Shown here one piece after another: positions 5,842 to 13,370 of a DNA stretch of 29,860 nucleotides. Position numbers and translations under genes: made by a program. This DNA is from a virus. The notes under the pieces are model-generated. The model saw only the letters and a list, made by a program, of their open reading frames with translations. It searched no databases and was not told the DNA's origin. Location of the stretch: positions 1 through 29,860 of the IMG/VR virus record IMGVR_UViG_3300011115_000323; one strand, given 5' to 3'. The first letter of the stretch is position 1, and each line of letters starts with the position of its first letter.

Positions 5842-6176
5842 TTGATGACTTTTTTAACTTTGTTCCAGTACGCGAGAGTTGCTGATTTACGGTAACCAGT
5901 CGGCCCGCCGTTCCAGATTCGCGCGGCTTCTTCGTTGGTCCTGCCGTCAGCGTATCGATTGAGATAAATCTCGCAGACTCGACGGGCCGCAACTCGGTTG
6001 GTCATCTGGCTGTGAGTGTAGTTGGTGCCAGCGATCCGGTTAACGTCCAGCACAACCGCTCGGTGGATCTGGAGCGCACCGATTGCGGCTCCACCGTCGC
6101 CAATTGCTAGATCTGGGTTGCGGCAACCGCCGGTCTCCACGGTGATGAGAGCCGCAATAAGTGGTCCAAGATTCAT
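5838..6176 (-). CDS. Endolysin, lysozyme-like lytic transglycosylase fold
   Basis: A 112-residue peptidoglycan hydrolase of the SLT/goose-lysozyme type. The expected motif order is visible: ALITVETGG with the presumed catalytic Glu14, GALQIH at 33-38 (the GxxQ strand motif) and AARIWNGGP at 84-92 (the AYN/WNGG substrate loop). It would cleave the glycan at the end of infection. There is no signal peptide or transmembrane segment, so it needs a holin to reach the wall; the holin candidates are 13 kb away in the structural region. At 112 residues it is a minimal single-domain enzyme. Start is an ATGA overlap. Confidence 0.8.
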   Translation of the reverse strand: MNLGPLIAALITVETGGCRNPDLAIGDGGAAIGALQIHRAVVLDVNRIAGTNYTHSQMTNRVAARRVCEIYLNRYADGRTNEEAARIWNGGPTGYRKSATLAYWNKVKKVIK

Positions 6177-6367
6177 CGCAGACCTTTCATAAAAGCGGCT
6201 GCTTTGGCCTGGTACAACTCGTCCGCTGACAGCAGACGGCCAGTGTTGTCGGTGATGCCGATTAGCTCCCGAGTATGCAGCCAGACTTCCCGCGCTCTGA
6301 GTGCCTCCAGAATGCTGGAGTGCTGGCTCAACGATTTACTGTTCCGATCTTTGCAATGATAACGCAT
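6173..6367 (-). CDS. Small hypothetical protein (64 aa)
   Basis: Sixty-four residues, basic, predicted helical, with no family I recognise. I place the start at 6367 rather than the in-frame start at 6409, because the latter would fall within a few bases of the previous stop and the shorter start has the local leader (aacaccatcaaatacc before ATG) shared with several genes here. It overlaps the endolysin start by ATGA. Confidence 0.55.
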   Translation of the reverse strand: MRYHCKDRNSKSLSQHSSILEALRAREVWLHTRELIGITDNTGRLLSADELYQAKAAAFMKGLR

Positions 6368-6390
6368 GGTATTTGATGGTGTTGATGGTT

Positions 6391-6645
6391 TTAGTTCACG
6401 ATCTCGCAAGCTGAAAGACGCTTCTTGGCTCCAACCTCACGGCAGGAAATGCTATTGCCGTTGTACTTTTGACGACTGGCTCCAGTGCGGCTCATGTTGG
6501 ATTTAGGAGACTCTCCGTCGATCTCCAGCACCTCGACAACGAGAGCCATCTTTTCCGAGGTCTTGGTTGCGGTTGCTTTGATGGTAACTCCGCGCCAACC
6601 GGCTGGAGTGAAGACGGATGCGGTGTATTTGATTTCGATGGTCAT
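6391..6645 (-). CDS. Small hypothetical protein (84 aa)
   Basis: An 84-residue basic protein. The first half is beta-rich (MTIEIKYTASVFTPAGWRGV, then TIKATATKT and MALVVEVLEIDG), the second half basic and Ser/Arg/Lys-rich. No recognised family; a small OB or Ig-like fold is conceivable. The start at 6645 is preceded by ttacaccattaaacacc, the recurrent AACACC leader. The open frame extends to 6807, but that part overlaps the next small gene and reads as non-coding. Confidence 0.6.
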   Translation of the reverse strand: MTIEIKYTASVFTPAGWRGVTIKATATKTSEKMALVVEVLEIDGESPKSNMSRTGASRQKYNGNSISCREVGAKKRLSACEIVN

Positions 6646-6706
6646 GGTGTTTAATGGTGTAAGTTTGAGTTTTGCGCGTTGGAGAGTCGCGCCCCTCTTG
6701 GGGAAA

Positions 6707-6877
6707 TTAATCTTCGGAACCGTCGTCTGCGTATCCGTCGTAGGAACCCAACTCGCATCGACGAATCTCAAGATTTCCAAAAGTGGATTCAACGACAACT
6801 GAGGCAATCGAGTTGCCCCGAAACATATCGGAGGCTGCGTCGCAAACTTCTTGGAGGGTTGATGGCTTGTTTTTCAT
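6707..6877 (-). CDS. Small acidic protein (56 aa)
   Basis: A 56-codon gene beginning MKNKPSTLQEVCDAASDMF and ending in a strongly acidic tail (YDGYADDGSED). Its ATG overlaps the stop of a still shorter frame as ATGA. The 61 nt after it contain two short hairpins (CCCC-AAGA-GGGG and GCGCG/CGCGC) before the next start. No family recognised. The acidic tail could mimic DNA or dock on a partner, but that is speculation. Confidence 0.55.
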   Translation of the reverse strand: MKNKPSTLQEVCDAASDMFRGNSIASVVVESTFGNLEIRRCELGSYDGYADDGSED

Positions 6878-6966
6878 TCGTATTCTTTCGGTTTCTTCGT
6901 CGGCTCGTTGCCTTCGATGTGATGAGTTAAACCCATCGTTGGGATATCGTCAACAGCAAACCGCAT
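6874..6966 (-). CDS. Possible micro-gene (30 aa)
   Basis: A 30-codon frame (MRFAVDDIPTMGLTHH and an acid-base C-terminus) between the RusA gene and the 56-residue gene. Support is the ATGA overlap with the following start and a purine-rich GAAGAAAA just before its ATG. Its length makes it doubtful: it may be a coupling leader or simply untranslated spacer. Confidence 0.35.
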   Translation of the reverse strand: MRFAVDDIPTMGLTHHIEGNEPTKKPKEYE

Positions 6967-6999
6967 TTTTCTTCAGATTATTTCCAAACCGACCAGAAA

Positions 7000-7452
7000 T
7001 CAGCGAAATGCTGAGGAAAACTCAACATTTTCCTCGCCAGAAATTCTCACGCTGCAACCAGATCGGCTCATCGCGTAGGTTTTTGTAGCGGTAATTTCGC
7101 AGATTTGGCTGTCGTCCAGCCAGATCCGTTGAGTGTCGGTTATCGCGTCGGTCACCGCTTTGATGAGGTTGTCCAGATCCGGCTTTTTGCAGTGCCAGAC
7201 TGGTGATTTTGGCTTGGGTAGACCATCCTTCCCCAGATGCGCTTTTGGTCGCTGAAGGAAGAAGTCCAGCTCCACGCGAATCGGACCCGTTAGGATTGAT
7301 TCTGGAGCGATTACGGTAGCATTTGACCGCACCTCTTGCTTCCAACTCTCCGCTCCATCCGGCGTGTAAACTCCAGCGTGACCACCGCGCACAAACGCTT
7401 TTACCCGAGGTTGCGCCTTCGGGACTCCAGCGACAAAAAAATCAAGATTCAT
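7000..7452 (-). CDS. rusA: RusA-like Holliday junction resolvase
   Basis: A dimeric nuclease that resolves four-way DNA junctions, cutting recombination intermediates and branched DNA before packaging. The 150-residue protein shows the RusA signature: FFVAGVPKAQPRVKAF at 5-20, GPIRVELDFF at 56-65, KKPDLDNLIKAVTDAI at 89-104 with Asp92 and Asp94, and IWLDDSQICEI at 110-120 with the acidic pair of the metal site. Length matches E. coli RusA (120) plus small insertions. I chose the ATG at 7452, which overlaps the SSB-like gene by 11 nt; the frame is open farther but inside that gene. Confidence 0.88.
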   Translation of the reverse strand: MNLDFFVAGVPKAQPRVKAFVRGGHAGVYTPDGAESWKQEVRSNATVIAPESILTGPIRVELDFFLQRPKAHLGKDGLPKPKSPVWHCKKPDLDNLIKAVTDAITDTQRIWLDDSQICEITATKTYAMSRSGCSVRISGEENVEFSSAFR

Positions 7453-7771
7453 GTCCTGAAGGGATGATTTCGCTGATGCGTCCGGTGACCCGAGGGTTTG
7501 CGTACCACCAGCCGGTTGACGATTTATCCGCGACGGCATCACAGTCACCGTCAAACATAACGTGAGTCCCCTCGGTGAGCAGATTTACCGCATCCATATC
7601 CTCGGGATCAAACGAGCGGAATGTGACCCGTTGAGCGTAGGATTTGCCGTTGCCCAACGTGCGTTTTTCAAACTCGATTACGGCAATCAAAAACTGTTTG
7701 CCGTCGTCGGTCGTGATGATCTGAGCGTCACTGTGCAGCCGTCCAAAGCCACGCGACCATAGATGTCTCAT
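7442..7771 (-). CDS. SSB-like OB-fold single-strand DNA-binding protein
   Basis: A 109-residue protein with the strand order of bacterial SSB: an N-terminal RGFGRLHSDAQIITTDDGKQ strand pair, FLIAVIEFEKR, an aromatic-basic middle (YAQRVTFRSFD), LLTEGTHVMFDGDCDAV, and WWYANPRVTGRI. This is the usual OB layout in which the glycine-rich turn and aromatic residues stack on DNA. Unlike most SSBs it has no acidic Phe-ended tail; the 95-residue protein near 0.8-1.1 kb has one. It is coupled by ATGA to the pyrophosphohydrolase and lies among recombination genes, so it probably coats strands for Bet. Confidence 0.65.
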   Translation of the reverse strand: MRHLWSRGFGRLHSDAQIITTDDGKQFLIAVIEFEKRTLGNGKSYAQRVTFRSFDPEDMDAVNLLTEGTHVMFDGDCDAVADKSSTGWWYANPRVTGRISEIIPSGHES

Positions 7772-8202
7772 CGCGGTATAATCTCCAGTCGAGGTGGGGA
7801 GTAGGAAGGAGACTTCGCAATCTTACCGTCAGACCGCCTCACAATGTGTCGGTTTTCTCCTACCCGAGTTGACCGGCAGTCAGCGGGGATGGAGTCAATC
7901 TCATCGTCCGTCCAGACTTTTGACATATTGGATCGATGGATCTCGCAGAACGCAGCGTCTACTTGATGCGGACTGAATCCCGCAGCCAGCGCGGCTCCAT
8001 AGACGACGTACAGGAGGTCTCCGACAGCGTCGAGATACTCTTTGGTGTTGGTTGCCTCAGCAAGCTCTTGAGCCTCTTCATCAATCAGACGATACCGCAG
8101 ATTTTGCGTCACCGGATCGGGCATGATTGGGCTTTTCGGGATTAACTGCTGATAGGTACGCATAAAGTCGCGCACCAGTTCCATCGGATGGGTTTGATTC
8201 AT
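7768..8202 (-). CDS. MazG/PRA-PH-like nucleotide pyrophosphohydrolase
   Basis: An all-alpha NTP pyrophosphohydrolase of 144 residues. The metal-binding motifs are visible: RLIDEEAQELAEA at 38-50 (Glu42, Glu43, Glu46) and EYLDAVGDLLYVVYGAAL at 55-72 (Asp58, Asp62). The later SNMSKVW and DGKIAKSPSYSPP segments are typical of the phage PRA-PH-like branch. Members hydrolyse nucleoside triphosphates or relatives to the monophosphate; phage versions may clean the nucleotide pool or lower alarmones. The exact substrate cannot be told from sequence. It overlaps both neighbours by ATGA within the recombination operon. Confidence 0.8.
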   Translation of the reverse strand: MNQTHPMELVRDFMRTYQQLIPKSPIMPDPVTQNLRYRLIDEEAQELAEATNTKEYLDAVGDLLYVVYGAALAAGFSPHQVDAAFCEIHRSNMSKVWTDDEIDSIPADCRSTRVGENRHIVRRSDGKIAKSPSYSPPRLEIIPR

Positions 8203-9302
8203 TTGATTCGGGTCAATATTGGTTGGGATGTTTTTGATTCGGTACAGCCGTCCAGCAGAGCGGACAGCTTGGCTTCCAACTCGCGACCTTTGGTTCCAGT
8301 TGCAACCTTTACAGCTTTTTTGAGCTTCGTTTTGTTCAAGCTAATTGCAGGAGCAAGCTGCTCGTAAGTTCCGAGTTCTAGGAAGCGTGAAGCCACCTTT
8401 TCGGAATCCGTAATGGACTCGCGCACCGATCCATCTTTGAGCGTCCAGCCTTCGATTGCGTCTCCCTCACTCAACCTTCGTCGGGCCTCAGTGCGACAAG
8501 CTTCGATGACAACTTCGGCTTGCGCTGCACGGTCTAGGAATGCTGCAAGCGTCTCGTTGGTCAGAGTCGCTGCAATCGCGTCTGGAGTGATGCCAGCGGG
8601 AGCGTTGGCAACTGGAGGAGCAACGGCCAACTCTCGCGCTTCGGAGCAGTACGGTTTCCCTTTGCAGTACTTGCAAGCGGACTCGCTTGGAGTCCTCGGT
8701 TGGCCCACTTTCTGAATCTCTTTCATCAGTCCATTTGCTTCCATTATGGCTGAATGAATATCTGACGACTCGTAGACCGAAACACTCGGAGGTCCCGCTA
8801 AAGGCTGGATGATTGCGACCGTAATTCGATCCATCGTAAATCCCCAAGACTCATCCAGCAGCGCAACCAGACAGCGCAACTGGAGGTTTTCCGCTGCGTT
8901 CTCTACGGTCCCACGACCACTTTTGTAGTCGATGATAAGACCGTAAAGCATTCCCTCATCATTCGCGGTGTAAATGACATCAGGTTTGCCGCTCCATAGT
9001 CGCTCTCCATCTTGAGTCAGCGACCAAAGCCGTTTCTCTCGGAAGCAGTTGGTCTCAAGCTCTCCGAATGTCTGTTTGACCAACTCAAGTTCCTGTTCCC
9101 TGCAACGGTCAATAATCCACGTTTCATCAGTCGTCAGATTGCTCACCGGCTCCATCGCTAGCGCGGAGTGGATGCGGTTGCCGGTCGCAGCGTCTGCGGT
9201 GGATTCGATCTCCGCAACTTGACGCTCTAATTGCCAACTCCCCAAACAAGCAGCGTAGCGAGACGCTGCGGAGGCTGACGGTAGGTTTCCGCGCTCATCC
9301 AT
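8199..9302 (-). CDS. Cas4/AddB-like PD-(D/E)XK exonuclease with iron-sulphur cysteines
   Basis: A 367-residue RecB-family nuclease, similar in plan to DUF2800 phage proteins. Seen directly: His45 in GNRIHSAL, Asp108 in SGKPDVIY, Asp125 and Lys127 in LIIDYKSG, and Gln141 in ENLQLRCL, the order of RecB nuclease motifs. Four cysteines, C19, C210, C213 and C219, give the C-Xn-C-X2-C-X5-C pattern that holds a 4Fe-4S cluster in Cas4, AddB and AdnB. Next to Bet it is the likely end-resecting exonuclease partner, as Exo is in lambda. The start at 9302 overlaps the bet stop by 8 nt; the longer frame upstream runs antisense-like inside bet. Confidence 0.82.
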   Translation of the reverse strand: MDERGNLPSASAASRYAACLGSWQLERQVAEIESTADAATGNRIHSALAMEPVSNLTTDETWIIDRCREQELELVKQTFGELETNCFREKRLWSLTQDGERLWSGKPDVIYTANDEGMLYGLIIDYKSGRGTVENAAENLQLRCLVALLDESWGFTMDRITVAIIQPLAGPPSVSVYESSDIHSAIMEANGLMKEIQKVGQPRTPSESACKYCKGKPYCSEARELAVAPPVANAPAGITPDAIAATLTNETLAAFLDRAAQAEVVIEACRTEARRRLSEGDAIEGWTLKDGSVRESITDSEKVASRFLELGTYEQLAPAISLNKTKLKKAVKVATGTKGRELEAKLSALLDGCTESKTSQPILTRIK

Positions 9303-9978
9303 TGGATACCTCCTGCTGGATGGAGTCGCTTGTTTGGACCGTAGCGGTGGGAATCGGATTGTTCTCGGGGAGGTACTCGTGCGGTTGCGGCTCCACCTTC
9401 GGCTCCAGCTTAGAGCGGAAGATTGGACGGCTCGGAGTGACGTTGACTTGGACTTGCGGCGGGACAGCCTCCTCATCGTCCACGATGCCGCTGAAGCCAA
9501 AAGCGATTCTAGCGCATTGAATCAACGCTTTGTGTCGGAGCATCCTGCGAGGGTTAACCTTCCACGGTTCGCTGTTCCGGTTGCACTCCGAGAAGTACTC
9601 GGTCACTTCGACTGGATGCGACCGCTCTTTGTGGTGGATCGTAGCGGTTACCGAGTGCGGCTTTCCGTCTTTGTCCTCGGTCGCAAACTCGATGCCGTCA
9701 AACTGCGGATGCGAGTTCATCATTTTGATCCAGCCGTCCACGCTGACAGCCGGCTGAATACCACCGTTTTTCGCAGGGAATGCGTAGATTTCGCGGGTAA
9801 ATGGGTTCAAACCGTACTGATTAGCGACGACGACAAACGAGAGTAATTCTTCGTTGGTTGCTTTGGGCATCAGCGTTGCCTTCAGCGTCTCCAGTAGACG
9901 GGCTGGCTCAACGTTGAATTTGCTCGCCATTACGGCCAGCGCGGATTGCTTTGTCTGAGGTATTAGTTCGTTTTTCAT
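9295..9978 (-). CDS. bet: Bet/RecT-type single-strand annealing recombinase
   Basis: A 227-residue ssDNA-annealing protein of the lambda Bet/RecT superfamily, forming rings or filaments that pair complementary strands. The core shows the typical run: FNVEPARLLETLKATLM, then NEELLSFVVVANQYGLNPFT with REIYAFPAKNGGIQPAVSVD, then GWIKMMNSHPQFDGIEF, and RRMLRHKALIQCARIAFGFS. About 60 C-terminal residues are Pro/Gln-rich and probably disordered, a place to contact SSB. I start it at 9978 (MKNELIPQTKQ), which overlaps the upstream small gene by 71 nt; an ATG at 9930 would leave only 23 nt. The nuclease gene follows with an 8-nt overlap, a classic Exo-Bet pair. Confidence 0.88.
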   Translation of the reverse strand: MKNELIPQTKQSALAVMASKFNVEPARLLETLKATLMPKATNEELLSFVVVANQYGLNPFTREIYAFPAKNGGIQPAVSVDGWIKMMNSHPQFDGIEFATEDKDGKPHSVTATIHHKERSHPVEVTEYFSECNRNSEPWKVNPRRMLRHKALIQCARIAFGFSGIVDDEEAVPPQVQVNVTPSRPIFRSKLEPKVEPQPHEYLPENNPIPTATVQTSDSIQQEVSNG

Positions 9979-10114
9979 AGGTCTTCGGTCTTCCGCCTTT
10001 CCTGCCATTTGTGCGGGATGCGGAGGCTTTTGCGGATGATTTGACCCCTCCCAACTCCTTCGCGATATCGCGGAGGCTTGCGGCAAAAATGCAGTTACAG
10101 AAGGGACATTTCAT
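9908..10114 (-). CDS. Small CxxC / GGRPK-type protein (68 aa)
   Basis: A 68-residue basic protein. The N-terminus has KCPFCNCIF, a Cys-x2-Cys-like pair; the middle has ELGGVKSSAKASASRTNGRK followed by GGRPKTYEK, a box I know from many short bacterial and phage proteins of unknown function, often near recombination or regulatory genes. DNA binding is likely from the charge. It starts the leftward recombination module, 16 nt past the hairpin at 10130-10147. The ATG at 10114 is chosen over a TTG at 10129. The end of the gene overlaps bet. Confidence 0.55.
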   Translation of the reverse strand: MKCPFCNCIFAASLRDIAKELGGVKSSAKASASRTNGRKGGRPKTYEKRTNTSDKAIRAGRNGEQIQR

Positions 10115-10129
10115 CGGCTCCGAGACCAA

Positions 10130-10147
10130 TAACCCATCGGTGGGTTA
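10130..10147 (-). terminator. Hairpin between late and recombination modules
   Basis: A perfect 7-bp inverted repeat, TAACCCA-tcgg-TGGGTTA, starts 3 nt after the stop codon of the 874-residue structural gene and ends 15 nt before the next ATG. It lacks a U-run, so it is at best a weak terminator; it could equally be an operator for an early promoter. Its GGGTTA half-site resembles the repeats of the candidate origin. Confidence 0.4.
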
Positions 10148-10150
10148 ATG

Positions 10151-12775
10151 TCAAGCGGTCAAATCGACGTAACGCAAAGAGCCGTAGTAGCGAGCCGGAA
10201 ACTCGGGATATACAACGTTTTGCTTAAAGTATTCCACCGAGTCGGTTTTCTCTCCCTCTGAATAACTGCGAAAAGGAATTGTGTCTTGAGTGGTCGAATA
10301 AGGATCTTTATACGCATCAAAGTTATAAGACTTGAAACCAAACCTCTTGCAATAGCTTTCAAGATCTTCTGGCGTTACATATATAAATGTACCAGTGGGG
10401 GGAATTGGTGGTTCATAATATGCAAAAATACCGTTTGTTAATAACTGATTGTATTGTATTGAGGAAATGTAGAACGCTATTCTTCCCCTATCGTCGTCGC
10501 TATATAAATTTGGTGTACTAATAATGCTGCCAAGCGGAATGCCTCCAATCAAAGGTGCGCTTTTATTCCCCATGCACAAAGGAGCCGATCTAGTCCAAGC
10601 TTCAACCGCCCATTCTAACGAGTTCCAGAGCCAAGCACTCTTTTTGATCTTATGGAATATTGGACCAACAGCAACATAAGGAAGGTTAAAATATTGATAA
10701 GCACTTCTTAAATTGATCTGAGCAAGATTGTCGTATCCTCCGTAAAATCCAGCTACCCCAGCCATTTTAGGATTATCTAAATCGTAAAACACATCATCAG
10801 CTACTGGTATAGGAGCAGAAGTTGTAGTCTGATAAGGTATTTGAAGCGTTTGGTTAGGCTGTCCTAGTATTCTGACTTCATTATCTTTACCACCAGCCGC
10901 TCCCCATTTGTTAATCCAGAAATCCGCTCCACCTCTTGGTTGAGATGTAACTCTTGAAAGTTCTGGGTCATACACCATAGACGCAAACCCCCAAGGTCCA
11001 CGTGGAGGAACAAAAGCTTGTCCACCTATAGGCAATACATTTTTATACCACGAATTTCCACTATTAAACAGATATGTGTAAACAGATGAAACAAATCTAG
11101 TGTTAGACCAATCAATAGCAACTGGAGGATCACTTTGCTGCCCTTCGCCAAGTGATCTTGATTGAATGTACACATTACTTTGACCCAAGTAATTAGATGT
11201 TACGGATGCTTCTTCGTAGTTTCTATGCTTAGTGTAATTAAACGGAAGAGGGTATGCAGTTACTCCGCAACACACTAATCCAAGAGGAGTTAACGTTACT
11301 TTAGAAACTTTTGATTCAGGAACTTCAGCCGGACTGTCAACAAGTGTTTTACCGGGATAGTAACCCATGTAAAGCATCATTAATCTTCTAAGCGTTTGAA
11401 TTGTATCAAACACGTCTGTACCAACTAAATTCCCATAAGTTGTCACTACAACTGTTCCAGCCGGAGGGATATTCCAAAAGAAATTCTCTTCAACACTGTT
11501 GCCAGTTCCGCCTGAAAAAATATTAGCGTCAACAGGAAGTATCAGTAACGTAATGTTTTGTTCTTTAGGAACAATAGTCAATGATCCGGCAGCTTTGGTT
11601 ACTGTTAATCCTATGCTTTGAAGATCATCAATCAACGTTTCCATTCCAGAAAACGTTTTGAAGTATTCCTGAATTATTAAACCATTTTTTAGCTTGGCTA
11701 TCTTAGCTCTTCCCCAAGTGAATATAGCGTTTCCAATTATTGTGCTGTCTTTTAAAGGGTCTTGATACGCGCCTTTGTATGCAGACAGAATGCTGTGCTG
11801 ATTGCGTGGATCAAGTTGAGCAGACATACCTGCCAAGCATCGAAACAAAAGGAATGGGTTTGCTACGTTATTGGCATAAGAAGAGACTTCAATAGACACA
11901 AAAAGATTACTTGTCCACGAAGCGTCTGGAGGAGGTCCTCCAGCAAAGTAAGGAACATCACCAAAAAAATACGGGAAGAAATATCTACAAGCTTCACCGT
12001 TTGGCCAAGTTGTTATCCACTCACCGTCAGGAGATCTTCGAAACGATCTACAACTAGACGGTTCAATTATTATGCTAGTAGAAGATCCGCTATCAGATTG
12101 GAGTTGAACAGTTAACTTTGATGCGTTGCAGTTGTGAACTCTCCAGCAATCATAACGTTGGTAAGTGTTCTTAATTGAAAACTCAAGATATCCCTCAATG
12201 AATATGTCTGCTACAGCAGTCTTGTGCTTGTGTATTCTTGATGGAGGAAAACTAGGAAAAGATCCTAATGCGTTTTTTACATAAGAAGTTTGGAGACTGG
12301 AAGTAGGGTCCCAGCCTAAATGAACATCATAACGCCTTCCGTCAACTTCTTTGGTTAGTAGCTCAAAAGAAAAATGAATTGGAGTAAGGTTGCAAGAAAA
12401 TGGACCCAAAAACGGTGCAAATTTATCCACATAAACCTGACCATCAGCAACGTCTAAGTGTTTTACCTCAAGATTTGAAAGCTGAACTTCAGCTTGAGAC
12501 TGATCATGGTTGTTGATTGTTGGTGCTAAAAAATCTTGAAAAGCTTCACCTAATCTCCTGCAGGTACTAGGGTCTCTTCTATATTGATAGATAATACCAA
12601 AAGGAAAAGGATAAACATAATTCACTACCTCACCAAATGCTCCGGTTGAAAGTGTCATAAACAACGGACTTAATCCATTGAGCGCGAGAAAGCACTTCCT
12701 GTCGAAGCGTGAATACAAATCATTTAGGTTGTTCGCATTGAACATCCTATCATTACCGTCTCTCGCGTAGGCCAT
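10151..12775 (-). CDS. Large unrecognised phage structural protein (874 aa), tail-tip candidate
   Basis: The second-longest gene in the window, encoding 874 residues without any family I can name. It is rich in Tyr, Phe, Asn, Ser and Gly, with many beta-like segments and few charged helices, and without signal peptide or membrane spans. This composition and its place at the end of the tail operon suggest a tail-tip, hub or receptor-binding protein. Phrases such as PPRGPWGFASMVYDPELSRV and GGADFWINKWGAAGG look like folded beta domains rather than repeats. The DNA is clearly more AT-rich than the recombination and head genes. The start follows ctattaacaa with no Shine-Dalgarno site. Confidence 0.8.
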   Translation of the reverse strand: MAYARDGNDRMFNANNLNDLYSRFDRKCFLALNGLSPLFMTLSTGAFGEVVNYVYPFPFGIIYQYRRDPSTCRRLGEAFQDFLAPTINNHDQSQAEVQLSNLEVKHLDVADGQVYVDKFAPFLGPFSCNLTPIHFSFELLTKEVDGRRYDVHLGWDPTSSLQTSYVKNALGSFPSFPPSRIHKHKTAVADIFIEGYLEFSIKNTYQRYDCWRVHNCNASKLTVQLQSDSGSSTSIIIEPSSCRSFRRSPDGEWITTWPNGEACRYFFPYFFGDVPYFAGGPPPDASWTSNLFVSIEVSSYANNVANPFLLFRCLAGMSAQLDPRNQHSILSAYKGAYQDPLKDSTIIGNAIFTWGRAKIAKLKNGLIIQEYFKTFSGMETLIDDLQSIGLTVTKAAGSLTIVPKEQNITLLILPVDANIFSGGTGNSVEENFFWNIPPAGTVVVTTYGNLVGTDVFDTIQTLRRLMMLYMGYYPGKTLVDSPAEVPESKVSKVTLTPLGLVCCGVTAYPLPFNYTKHRNYEEASVTSNYLGQSNVYIQSRSLGEGQQSDPPVAIDWSNTRFVSSVYTYLFNSGNSWYKNVLPIGGQAFVPPRGPWGFASMVYDPELSRVTSQPRGGADFWINKWGAAGGKDNEVRILGQPNQTLQIPYQTTTSAPIPVADDVFYDLDNPKMAGVAGFYGGYDNLAQINLRSAYQYFNLPYVAVGPIFHKIKKSAWLWNSLEWAVEAWTRSAPLCMGNKSAPLIGGIPLGSIISTPNLYSDDDRGRIAFYISSIQYNQLLTNGIFAYYEPPIPPTGTFIYVTPEDLESYCKRFGFKSYNFDAYKDPYSTTQDTIPFRSYSEGEKTDSVEYFKQNVVYPEFPARYYGSLRYVDLTA

Positions 12776-12778
12776 TTG

Positions 12779-12994
12779 TTAATAGAACCAATCTTCAGCA
12801 GAACTGGTTGTAGTGGTTCCCTTTCCAGTCTGCTTTATCTTAAGCGTCGTACCGTTTGGAGTCTGTTCAATCGCTTGATCTGGTCCGGCAACAAGCTGAA
12901 TTTTGCGGACTACGTCAATCAGTTGATTTATAGCGCGAGCGTGTTCTGCTTTGATACCACGCTCCGCAACCTTAGATGGTAGTGTTACAGCCAT
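12779..12994 (-). CDS. Small tail-operon protein (71 aa)
   Basis: Seventy-one residues: a helical N-terminal half (GIKAEHARAINQLIDVVRKI) and a short beta-like second half (TTLKIKQTGKG) ending SSAEDWFY. Such a helix followed by a strand pair is common in small phage fibre-adaptor proteins, but I cannot name it. The start at 12994 is a TAATG overlap with the preceding paralogue gene; the ATG at 13006 is less likely. Confidence 0.6.
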   Translation of the reverse strand: MAVTLPSKVAERGIKAEHARAINQLIDVVRKIQLVAGPDQAIEQTPNGTTLKIKQTGKGTTTTSSAEDWFY

Positions 12995-13359
12995 TAGATT
13001 TCGCAATATTGAGCGAACACTTTGACGCTTGATCCACTAGTTACTGCTTTCAAATACAGGTTAGCATCAACTCGCGGAATGAGCATGAACTCGCCAGCAG
13101 GAATCATGAACTGGTAAGGAGTAGAAACACCAACATAGACCGAGTATTGTAAGTCTAAGTTCTTGATCAGCACTTTGTAAGGCAAAGACAGATCGGCAGC
13201 AATCTCCAGCAATTCATCAGCAGCAGAACCGATATCTTGGGTATTTTGACCCATATCAGTTCCAGTCATATTCACAGTTGCGCTAAACGTCTGTGAGTTG
13301 GTTGACGCGCCGTTTTTCGATGCGTACAACCTAGCGGACATTTCTATTTCGTTTGACAT
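12994..13359 (-). CDS. Tail-operon paralogue B (121 aa)
   Basis: 121 residues, clearly related to the next upstream gene over its full length. Shared landmarks are EI-x-M-x-ARLYASK near the N-terminus, DMG-x2-TQ-x-IG, PYK-x-LI-x-NLD, IPAGE and a CEI C-terminus; by eye about 40 percent of residues match. The fold looks all-beta. The product is probably a small tail or virion-surface protein. No named family. Coupled by TAATG to the following gene. Confidence 0.65.
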   Translation of the reverse strand: MSNEIEMSARLYASKNGASTNSQTFSATVNMTGTDMGQNTQDIGSAADELLEIAADLSLPYKVLIKNLDLQYSVYVGVSTPYQFMIPAGEFMLIPRVDANLYLKAVTSGSSVKVFAQYCEI

Positions 13360-13370
13360 AAGACAAACGC

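Noticed and set aside
6676-6690. 15-bp repeat gcgttggagagtcgc, also at 22371-22385
   Set aside because: About one such 15-mer pair is expected by chance in 30 kb counting both strands, and the contexts are unrelated.
9334-9846. A 170-codon plus-strand open frame inside bet
   Set aside because: Antisense to a well-recognised Bet protein; high Arg and Leu content is the result of frame geometry.
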